DNA of 33,908 nt from Ignavibacteria bacterium (GTDB taxonomy: Bacteria > Bacteroidota > Ignavibacteria > Tepidaquicellales > OLB5): NCBI GenBank assembly GCA_014879675.1, contig JACSRQ010000201.1, positions 1 through 33,908 on the forward strand, read 5' to 3'. The number at the start of each line of letters is the position of its first letter. Within the stretch, counting starts at the first letter, position 1. The notes beneath the pieces are model-generated. The model searched no databases and was not told where the DNA came from. It saw only the letters and a program-made list of their open reading frames with translations. Of this stretch, positions 1 to 7,061 are shown in pieces. The translations under genes and the position numbers were made by a program.

Positions 1-11
1 TTTTTGCTTTT

Positions 12-65
12 GACCCTCACCCCCAGCCCCTCTCCCGAAGGGAGAGGGGGTTAGGGGGTGAGGTG
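12..65. repeat. C-rich double-stem hairpin repeat
   Basis: An outer inverted pair, CCTCACCCCC at 15-24 and GGGGGTGAGG at 54-63, encloses an inner pair CCCCTCTCCC/GGGAGAGGGG. Similar sequences occur at 20271-20316, 32284-32323 and 32345-32386, so this is a dispersed family. The rest of positions 1-250 holds no gene that I can see. Confidence 0.85.
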
Positions 66-218
66 AAATTATGCAGTAGTTTTTCAGATTTTGTAACTAA
101 TATCGTGTACTGAACTTTTGCCTATTGAAACGAATGCCTTCTGGTATCACAAACTGAGTATGATTATTCTATCATGTATAGAGATTTTTTCGTTAACATT
201 CTTTAAACACAAAATTGG

Positions 219-226
219 TATATTTG
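219..226 (+). promoter_or_regulatory. possible Bacteroidota-type -7 promoter box
   Basis: TATATTTG matches the TAnnTTTG -7 consensus known for Bacteroidota and lies 25 nt upstream of the 5'-nucleotidase start. I see no convincing -33 box, so this is a weak call. Confidence 0.3.
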
Positions 227-250
227 TAGATTCCAAAACAAAATTCGATT

Positions 251-1801
251 ATGAAGGCAACTAAATCAATATTAATTATAGTATTAACGTTTATCACAAT
301 GGGAGTATATTCCCAATCTGTTAAAGAGGTGACCATTCTTCATTGGAATGATTTCCATGCGCGGAACCAGCCTTACAAAGTGAGCAAAAAAGACAGCGTA
401 ACAGGCGAGCAGGTTTATTACCTGGTGGGCGGTGTTGGCAGCATGTCCGGCTACCTGAAAAAATACCGCACCGCAAATTCACTGGTACTCAATGCAGGAG
501 ATGATTTCCAGGGAACACCCATTTCGAACTTTACCCGAGGTAAATCACAGATCGAAATTATGAACGATTACAATGTTGACGCATTTGTGCTCGGAAATCA
601 TGAGTTTGATTACAGCCAGTACTCGCTTGATTCTGCACTTAAGCTGGCAAAGTTCGATTACCTGAGCGGAAATGTTTATATGACCTCAGAAAATAAACTG
701 ATGGGCAAGCCATTTGTAGTTAAAGAGGTGAATGGGGTGAAATTCGGTATCATAGGTGTTACATTGCCGGAGCTTTTCGAAACCTCGCTTCCTGCAAATG
801 TTAAAGACCTTGTTATGCTGAACACTGATTCAGTAATTACCGTTGGAATTGCCGAAATGAAGAAACAGAATTGCGATGTGATTGTATTGCTTTCACATTC
901 AGGTTTGGATACTGATAAAGATCTTGCTGAAAAATTCAGCGCTGATGTTGATATAATCGTTGGGGGTCACTCGCATACAACCCTTTTTAAGCCCGTTCGT
1001 AAAAACGGTGTTGTGATAGTCCAGGCAGGTTCATACGGCAGGAATTTGGGCAAGCTTGATCTTAAGATCGATACGGAAAAAGATACCGTTACCGATGCTT
1101 ATGGTCTGCTTATAGAAACAGTACTTGATTCCGCTATATTTGATAAACAGGCAGCAAGTAAGATCGATAACATGATCGAGCAGTACCTGCCGGAGCTGAA
1201 TACCATCATAGGGAAACTTGAAACTGACTGGCGCGCATCGTACAGTGATGAAAGCAATCTTGGCCAGTTCGAGGCGGATGCTTTCAGAATGAAAACCGGC
1301 GCAGATGTTGGATTGGTCAATGGCGGGGGATTAAGGAAGAGTCTGCTTAAAGGTGATATACTTGTTGGCGATATTTGGGAGATCAATCCCTTTGGAAACG
1401 AGATACAGGTTATCACAGTATCTGGCAAAACCCTTAAAGAAATGCTGAAGAACAATATTAAGATTCGCGCTGAAAAGATAAAAGCAGGTGAGGGCGCTGA
1501 GCTGCTGCATAACTCGGGTTTGACATACAGCTATGATTCGAAAAAAGCCTTAGAAGGCGGTGATGATTTTCTGATCAGCGTAAATATCGGGCGGACTGAT
1601 GTACAGGATGACGCCATGTACACAATAGCATCAAACAATTATGTGTTCAGCCAGTTCAAGAAGTTCTTTGGTGAAATAAGCGAAACAGTTGAGCCAAAAG
1701 AAACCGGCTGGAATGACCGCGATCTTATAATAGAAGTTGTAAAGGAAATGAAGATCATAAATTCGGTTCTCGAAAAAAGATTAACCGATGTGAGCAAGTG
1801 A
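251..1801 (+). CDS. secreted 5'-nucleotidase / UshA-family metallophosphoesterase
   Basis: This protein probably hydrolyses extracellular or periplasmic nucleotides or related phosphoesters to release phosphate and nucleosides. A Sec signal peptide covers about residues 1-22 (hydrophobic run, then YSQS). The calcineurin-like metal site is visible in order: NDFH (D34, H36), GDDFQG near 84, GNHEFD near 116, LLSHSG near 213 and GGHSHT near 238. The C-terminal substrate domain carries NGGGLR and NPFGNEI. The 516-aa length fits a two-domain UshA/YfkN-type enzyme. There is no T9SS tail, so it is probably periplasmic. It stands alone and is followed by a terminator-like hairpin. Exact substrate (nucleotide, 2',3'-cyclic nucleotide, UDP-sugar) cannot be told from sequence. 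Confidence 0.93.
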   Translation: MKATKSILIIVLTFITMGVYSQSVKEVTILHWNDFHARNQPYKVSKKDSVTGEQVYYLVGGVGSMSGYLKKYRTANSLVLNAGDDFQGTPISNFTRGKSQIEIMNDYNVDAFVLGNHEFDYSQYSLDSALKLAKFDYLSGNVYMTSENKLMGKPFVVKEVNGVKFGIIGVTLPELFETSLPANVKDLVMLNTDSVITVGIAEMKKQNCDVIVLLSHSGLDTDKDLAEKFSADVDIIVGGHSHTTLFKPVRKNGVVIVQAGSYGRNLGKLDLKIDTEKDTVTDAYGLLIETVLDSAIFDKQAASKIDNMIEQYLPELNTIIGKLETDWRASYSDESNLGQFEADAFRMKTGADVGLVNGGGLRKSLLKGDILVGDIWEINPFGNEIQVITVSGKTLKEMLKNNIKIRAEKIKAGEGAELLHNSGLTYSYDSKKALEGGDDFLISVNIGRTDVQDDAMYTIASNNYVFSQFKKFFGEISETVEPKETGWNDRDLIIEVVKEMKIINSVLEKRLTDVSK

Positions 1802-1808
1802 TTATTCC

Positions 1809-1906
1809 GTGAAACGTCAAACGTGAAATGTGAAACGTGAAAAGGCAAAAGTGAAAAGGCAAAAGTGAAAAGGCAAAAGTGAAAAAGCAAAAGTGAAAAG
1901 GCAAAA
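1809..1906 (+). repeat. 14-unit heptamer array (GTGAAAA/GGCAAAA)
   Basis: Fourteen consecutive 7-bp units run without a break, beginning GTGAAAC, GTCAAAC, GTGAAAT and then alternating GTGAAAA and GGCAAAA. In the shifted frame each unit is AAA plus four variable bases. It begins 8 nt after the 5'-nucleotidase stop codon. Related arrays lie at 2077-2172, 5762-5968 and 20089-20116. Confidence 0.9.
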
Positions 1907-1955
1907 AGGGTGAGACGAGTGTCTTGAAACGTCAAATCACGAATGTTAGAGATAA

Positions 1956-1993
1956 AAAACAGAAGGCAGAAGTTATCTTCTGCCTTTTCGTTT
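1956..1993 (+). terminator. Rho-independent-like terminator after 5'-nucleotidase
   Basis: AAGGCAGAAG (1963-1972), a TTAT loop and CTTCTGCCTT (1977-1986) form a perfect 10-bp stem followed by TTCGTTT. A-rich sequence in front makes it potentially bidirectional. Confidence 0.7.
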
Positions 1994-2076
1994 AATATGT
2001 GTTCCTTGACTTTCTCGCTATTAAAAATGATTTAATTCATCCTATTGAGTAGCGCCTGATTCTCGAATTTTTGAAA

Positions 2077-2172
2077 GTTTCAAGTTTGACATTTCACGTT
2101 TCACGTTTGACATATCAGGCCTGACTTTCGCTGTTTGAAAATTTTTGCCTTTTCACTTTTGCTTTTTGCCTT
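2077..2172 (-). repeat. degenerate heptamer array, minus-strand sense
   Basis: Read on the minus strand the region contains phased words such as AAACGTG, AAATGTC, AAACTTG, GAAAGTC and AGGCAAA. These are the same words as in the 1809-1906 and 5762-5968 arrays, but with more substitutions. It abuts the end of the phospholipase D-like gene. Together with the array and terminator at 1809-1993 it fills the 369-nt gap at 1802-2170. Confidence 0.7.
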
Positions 2173-4525
2173 ACTTCACTAAAACCATCTTCTTCGAGTC
2201 TATTCTAACGCCATCGGCTTCCAGTATGTAGAAGTAAACTCCTGAAGTCAGATTGGTTCCTTCGAAATTCACTGAATAGGTTCCGCTATTCTGATATTCA
2301 TCAACAAGCTTTGTAATCTCCCTGCCTAAAGCGTCAAATACAGTAAGTTTGATAACTCCGGTATTTGCAACCTGGTATTTAATTGTTGAGCTGGGATTAA
2401 ACGGATTCGGGTAATTCTGGAACAGCCTGAATTCCGTGGGTATCTCCGCTGATAGCTGAGTAATGCCGATAGGGTTCGTTCCGCCGCCATCACGATAACG
2501 CATGTTGAATTCCTGCAGGTACAGATTCGTTACTCTTGCATCATAAATTACCAGGAAGTTCTCATCATTATCAAATGTAGCGTTGTTCGAGAAATTGTAA
2601 GAACCTGTTATTGTTACCGGGCTGCTTGCCGGTGTGAATGCATCTATCAAAATATACTTATGGTGCAACAATCCCACGCGGTTATCAAGCCATACATCTG
2701 CAGGGGGTGCCCATAACGGATTGCTGCATCCGCCGCCTGTTAAACCCTTCATAGTTTTATAAACACTTGAAGTGCTTCCTCCTTCAGCATCATCAAATAC
2801 TCCGCGAACATCTTTGCCCGCATCGTATTTAACTTTCATCCTGTTCATGATATTACATCTGGTATATGAAAGCACACTGAAAAATACGCTGTTATCGGTC
2901 TGCGTGTTTATAACATCTTCAATCCTTGTAGATGGATTATCGCTGGGCGAAAAATACACTTCTATCCTCTTGCCGGCTACATTGGTAAGGTGAGGGGTAT
3001 TATCTGATTTTAGCGGGCCGAATTTTGCTCTTGAAGGAATGGGAACCTCGTTTGCGCTGCCCCACATTTCTTCAAATTCCCGTGTGTATATTGCTGCAAG
3101 CGTTTGGTCCTGAATTTCAATAACGTTATTCGCATCATCAAAAAGCTGCGCATTTGTAATATTTGTTGAACCGGTCCAAAGCCAGTCATCTGTTGCGGAA
3201 CTTAAATTGCGGTAATCAAATATAAAAAATTTATTATGCATTAGATCCGCGTTCGGTCTTTTGCTTATTAAGATCCCGGCTGCAAGCAGGTCATTTACAA
3301 GCTGCTGATTCGTTCCGTTATCACGGAAATCATATACCAACCGTATTTTTACTCCTCTTAACTTTGCATTGATAATTGCATCACGTATCTGGTTGAGGTC
3401 ATTAAAGCTGTATATAGCAATATCGAGCGAGTATTGTGCGGCATTTATCCGCTGCAGCAGCTTCGTTTGAAAATTTACAAAACCCTGTGCATTTTCACCC
3501 GAGCTTAAAAGTGTATCTACAGAACGGTTGAAGTACACATTGATTGCGCCGCTTGAAGCTGATTGTGTGCAGAAATACTGCTGCGGACTGGTACCTGTTC
3601 CGTTGCCATCGGTTGAGCTTACATTATAATAATAGATCTTTCCGGGCTGGAGTCCGTTTAATGTTACAGAGTGGTTTGTAACATTTGCGCCATCCGAAGT
3701 TGAATCAGTGTACGAAACCACCTGGTAATTGGAGTCAGCGATCTGCCAGCGGACTTTTGAATTTGAAGATGTTGAAGACTGCCAGTTAATAGTAACACTT
3801 GTTTGCTGTATGTTAGCGTAACTTATTGAGCTGAGTAACGGACCTGAGCCGCCCTGTGTGTAAAAATCACCGAGTGAGCGGGGAAGTATCTGGTAACCTG
3901 ATGTATATGGAGCTGAACCATCAAACTGGCTTACAAGCGCAACAACATCAAAAGGAAATGGGGGAACGGGTGAATTCGCAATATTAGTTGAGCTGTAGAT
4001 CCTGATCTCAACTGAATCATTTCCTACAAGTATCCTGTAGTTGGTGCCCGAAGCCGATGTTGTCCATGTTGTGACATTTGCTCCTGAAGTATTATGAACG
4101 GCAGTAACACCGTTTATTCTGATCAATTGAGCTTCATATGTCTCTCCATCAAGCCTTACATTACTGCATGTAACGATGCGTGGAGTGAATGGCTTGTTTG
4201 AATCCAGCTTAGTGGAGCTGTTTACGGGAGTGAATTCTGTCAATCCGTTATACTGCGTCACAACACCGGTAACCTGAACGCTGTCACCGCTATTGGTATT
4301 TGTCCAGAATGCAGCGTCATAGCCGATCGTTCCGCCGGTTGGGTCCTGAAGGTAAACCAACGGCGAGCCAAGCTCCTGTGACATTGTTACAACACCGCGG
4401 ACTGTAACAGTTTGCCCGAGCAGGAAAGGTACACCATTGGCATCCTGTCTTCTCAATGAATCAATAGGAATCACCTGTGCGTATGTACTCAAGCACAGCA
4501 AAAGAAAAAGTATTACTTTTTTCAT
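2171..4525 (-). CDS. secreted phospholipase D-like protein with OB-fold, FN3 and T9SS sorting domain
   Basis: A signal peptide (about 1-16) is followed by an OB-fold-like domain (about 38-100; VRGVVT, YLQDPTGG, VQVTGVVTQ). Next come an FN3 domain (about 230-320) and a phospholipase D module with two HxKx4D motifs: H430/K432/D437 and H621/K623/D628. Each is followed by a GS motif (TGSTN, TGSYN). The end (about 705-784) is a T9SS sorting domain with NYPNPFNP and a final KKMVLVK. PLD-family enzymes cleave phosphodiesters in phospholipids or nucleic acids; both active-site halves look intact, so catalysis is plausible. The OB-fold hints at nucleic acid but this is inference. It is probably exported to the cell surface or medium. 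It is the last gene of the minus-strand surface block, 16 nt downstream of the NHL lipoprotein. Confidence 0.9.
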   Translation of the reverse strand: MKKVILFLLLCLSTYAQVIPIDSLRRQDANGVPFLLGQTVTVRGVVTMSQELGSPLVYLQDPTGGTIGYDAAFWTNTNSGDSVQVTGVVTQYNGLTEFTPVNSSTKLDSNKPFTPRIVTCSNVRLDGETYEAQLIRINGVTAVHNTSGANVTTWTTSASGTNYRILVGNDSVEIRIYSSTNIANSPVPPFPFDVVALVSQFDGSAPYTSGYQILPRSLGDFYTQGGSGPLLSSISYANIQQTSVTINWQSSTSSNSKVRWQIADSNYQVVSYTDSTSDGANVTNHSVTLNGLQPGKIYYYNVSSTDGNGTGTSPQQYFCTQSASSGAINVYFNRSVDTLLSSGENAQGFVNFQTKLLQRINAAQYSLDIAIYSFNDLNQIRDAIINAKLRGVKIRLVYDFRDNGTNQQLVNDLLAAGILISKRPNADLMHNKFFIFDYRNLSSATDDWLWTGSTNITNAQLFDDANNVIEIQDQTLAAIYTREFEEMWGSANEVPIPSRAKFGPLKSDNTPHLTNVAGKRIEVYFSPSDNPSTRIEDVINTQTDNSVFFSVLSYTRCNIMNRMKVKYDAGKDVRGVFDDAEGGSTSSVYKTMKGLTGGGCSNPLWAPPADVWLDNRVGLLHHKYILIDAFTPASSPVTITGSYNFSNNATFDNDENFLVIYDARVTNLYLQEFNMRYRDGGGTNPIGITQLSAEIPTEFRLFQNYPNPFNPSSTIKYQVANTGVIKLTVFDALGREITKLVDEYQNSGTYSVNFEGTNLTSGVYFYILEADGVRIDSKKMVLVK

Positions 4526-4541
4526 AAAGCTATATTTTTAA

Positions 4542-5651
4542 TTAGTTATTATCAGTCGAAAGTATGAATCTCAATATGCGGTTATTGCCTGTATCACATA
4601 TATAAAGTGTTTTATTGAAGAAGGCAACGCCGAGGGGATTGTTGAATTGAGTAGGAGAGGCCCCTTCACCGCCGAATGATTCAGATCTAAGCTTGCCGAG
4701 GGAATTAAATTTGTAAAGTGAGTCTTTGTAGCTATCAATCACAAAAATGTTATTGAACTGGTCCAAACAAATATCAGCCGGTTCATTCAATAGGCCGTTT
4801 CTCAGCAGGTCAACACCGCTTGAAGGCTCAAACTTGGGCTCGTAGATCTCGTCAATGCTGTTGTAAATGCACCATTGGATCTTGAATGCAGTATTCTGTG
4901 ACTTCTGTATATAGATAAGATCAAAATTGTTATACGAAAATGTTGCTATGCCTGATACACCCTGTAATGACATTAATCCCTGGCCTTCAACTTCGAAGCC
5001 TGATAGTCTTTGCGGTACGGGATTGGTTTCATCAAACCTGTTAACTCTGAAAATTGCGTTATCGGGATCGATAGGGCTGGAGTTATTCACGCCGGATCTT
5101 GTTACTACATAATAGTTATCCTGGAATGTCGCAATTCCCGTAAAATTCCCGTGGTCGCCGGGTATCGGTGTGGGCTGGTTTGATTTGAATGCCAAAGTTG
5201 GAGTTACCCCTGAAAGTATTCCGCCGTTTTGTTGGAGCTTGTATCGGTAAACAACGTCAACAGTATCCAGAATATTTGGCGGTACGGTATCAATAACTGA
5301 AGCGATAACCAGCAGGTCGAAATTCCTGTCCTGCGTGATTTTTTTAGGTCGTAACACAAAATTAGAATAGCTTACAACTCCGCCTGCGAGATTCAACTGT
5401 ACTATTCTGTCATTGTTCTTATCTGCCACATATATCTGCTGGTCATATCCGAAAAATACATCGGTTGGCTCGTTGAATCCGGTTATGATAGGGGTAATAG
5501 GTATATATGTTGTATCACCGATCGTACCCGGGTCAACATTTATCGGAAATTCCGAAAGATCAACATTATCAGCATCTGCACATGCGTTAAGTGTCAGCGC
5601 CAGAAATAGAACTGCAGATGATAGAAATATATTTTTTATGTACTTTTTCAA
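4542..5651 (-). CDS. NHL-repeat beta-propeller lipoprotein, TTG start
   Basis: The 369-aa product begins with a lipoprotein signal peptide ending in the lipobox LNAC (Cys at about 24). The body shows repeated NHL-type blades, for example EPTDVFFG..IYVADKNNDRIVQLN near 60-90, EPADICLD..IFVIDS near 290 and NPLGVAFF..LYICDTGNNRILRF near 340-363. It is probably a membrane-anchored six-bladed propeller for protein or carbohydrate contact; no catalytic motif was recognised. The only start giving the full signal peptide is TTG, because an in-frame stop lies 12 nt upstream and no ATG is near. It lies between the PorV-like gene and the PLD-like gene in the same direction. Confidence 0.82.
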   Translation of the reverse strand: MKKYIKNIFLSSAVLFLALTLNACADADNVDLSEFPINVDPGTIGDTTYIPITPIITGFNEPTDVFFGYDQQIYVADKNNDRIVQLNLAGGVVSYSNFVLRPKKITQDRNFDLLVIASVIDTVPPNILDTVDVVYRYKLQQNGGILSGVTPTLAFKSNQPTPIPGDHGNFTGIATFQDNYYVVTRSGVNNSSPIDPDNAIFRVNRFDETNPVPQRLSGFEVEGQGLMSLQGVSGIATFSYNNFDLIYIQKSQNTAFKIQWCIYNSIDEIYEPKFEPSSGVDLLRNGLLNEPADICLDQFNNIFVIDSYKDSLYKFNSLGKLRSESFGGEGASPTQFNNPLGVAFFNKTLYICDTGNNRILRFILSTDNN

Positions 5652-5761
5652 ACTTTTATCTTAATGACCGGCCACGCTACACCGGATTATTTTATTATTG
5701 ATTTGGGACTTCACCCCTCAACTAGTCTTCTTAACTTCTACTATATCGATTCACGCATTCA

Positions 5762-5968
5762 GTTCACTACTTCACTTTTCACGCTTGACTTTCGCTTCTC
5801 AAAAGTCTTGACTTTCGCTTTTTGAAAGTTTTGACATTCTCGTCTCACGTTTGACGTTTGACGCCTGACTTTCGCTTTTTGAAAGTCCTGACTTTCGTTG
5901 TTTGAAAGTTTTGACATTTCTCGTCTCACGTTTGACGTTTGACGCCTGACTTTCGCTTTTTGAAAGTT
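5762..5968 (-). repeat. long heptamer-based repeat array, minus-strand sense
   Basis: Read on the minus strand, this tract repeats the words AAACGTC, AAACGTG, AGACGAG, AAATGTC and CTTTC-AAAAAGC-GAAAGTC. A unit of about 80 nt occurs twice with a third, partial copy. Most of it is phased by 7 nt with occasional shifts. It keeps an open frame of 72 codons by chance of composition (residues KAKVRRQTSNVRRE repeated), which I do not regard as a gene. It fills the 326-nt gap 5652-5977; the remainder (5652-5761) shows nothing further. Confidence 0.88.
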
Positions 5969-5977
5969 TTCACGCAA

Positions 5978-6970
5978 TCATTTCTTCTTATCAAGCAGCA
6001 GGTTAATGCTGAGCCTGTGTGTGAATCCAAGATCTTTAAAATTAGCTATTGAGTAATCTAATGAAGTCTTTGTTATGCTTATTGGTACTTTGAATCCAAC
6101 ACCTGCCGAAAAATTTTCTGACTCAACATTGAACTTATACCCGCCCCGTAAAAACAGGAAATTCTTGTATGAATACTCCGCGCCAATGTTGAGATTTTCC
6201 GCATTATCATTGGGGTGATTAAGCTGGATCGATGTTGTCAGCTTATTGGTCTTATTATCTACTGGGTCATACGCGAAGCCTATCCTGAACATTGTCGGGG
6301 GAGGGAATGCCTGGAATTCCGATAACGTTCCGCCGGTCGATGTGGTAACTGAACCGGATGGCTTAACCTGCGGTCCGAAATTTGAAATCGTTACTGCGAA
6401 GCGTGTGTTTGATAGCCCTGTCCAGTAATATGTGCCGAGATCGACCATAAATCCGCGCATCTTAAGCTCTGCAAGCGTTTCTTCAACATAACGTAATGTT
6501 ACACCGAATGAAAATTGCGATGTAAGTTTTCGGGAATATGTCAGGCCTACTCCAAGATCGCCATACTTAAAATACTCACCGGTTCCGCCCGGCTGGAATT
6601 CTGTGGTTTTCTGCATTGCGGGGGTGTTGAGCGAAATTACACTTAAGCCCAGCGCATTGTTGCCGCCAAAACGGTAAACTCCGCCGAAAAATTCATGATT
6701 CAGGTCAACAAGCCACTCTGTATGCGAAAAATGTACTCCGCTTTCTTCAAACTGCATAAGCCCTGCCGGATTCCAGTACAATGCTGTGATATCATTCGAT
6801 ACAGCAATGAATGTTTCGCCCATACCGGTTGCTCTTGCTCCCGCGCCAATTTTAAGGAATTGCAGCGATGAAGTACCCGCGCGCTGGTTGCCAAGCTGCG
6901 GAATAAGCTGGCTGTATGAGCATGCTCCGGAAACCAAAAAAATCAGAAATATGTATACTATTTTTTTCAA
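5978..6970 (-). CDS. PorV/PorQ-family outer-membrane protein (T9SS), TTG start
   Basis: The protein has a signal peptide (about 1-20) followed by the family hallmark FLKIGAGARATGMGET and NPAGL near residues 37-72. Amphipathic strands typical of a FadL-like beta-barrel run to the C-terminus. PorV-type proteins recognise T9SS cargo at the outer membrane and pass it to the attachment machinery, while related paralogues are of unclear role. The neighbours encode T9SS cargo, supporting a secretion or surface role; whether this is the main PorV or an accessory copy cannot be told. The apparent start is TTG in the context GAGTTTGAAAAAA, with no ATG that would keep the signal peptide. It follows the TonB receptor in the same direction. 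Confidence 0.85.
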   Translation of the reverse strand: MKKIVYIFLIFLVSGACSYSQLIPQLGNQRAGTSSLQFLKIGAGARATGMGETFIAVSNDITALYWNPAGLMQFEESGVHFSHTEWLVDLNHEFFGGVYRFGGNNALGLSVISLNTPAMQKTTEFQPGGTGEYFKYGDLGVGLTYSRKLTSQFSFGVTLRYVEETLAELKMRGFMVDLGTYYWTGLSNTRFAVTISNFGPQVKPSGSVTTSTGGTLSEFQAFPPPTMFRIGFAYDPVDNKTNKLTTSIQLNHPNDNAENLNIGAEYSYKNFLFLRGGYKFNVESENFSAGVGFKVPISITKTSLDYSIANFKDLGFTHRLSINLLLDKKK

Positions 6971-7061
6971 ACTCTTTGCTTGTCATGCTGAACTTGTTTC
7001 AGCATCTTTTTTATTCTGCGTTTGTTATAGACCCTGCAACAAGTTCAGGGTGACATCAAAA

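Noticed and set aside
1639-1935. 98-codon minus-strand frame overlapping the 5'-nucleotidase end
   Set aside because: Most of it is antisense to a clear gene, and the N-terminal part is the heptamer array read backwards.
5759-5977. 72-codon open frame on the minus strand, beginning at TTG right after the PorV-like stop
   Set aside because: It is a translation of the heptamer array (KAKVRRQTSNVRRE repeated); no signal, no start site, composition fully explained by the repeat.
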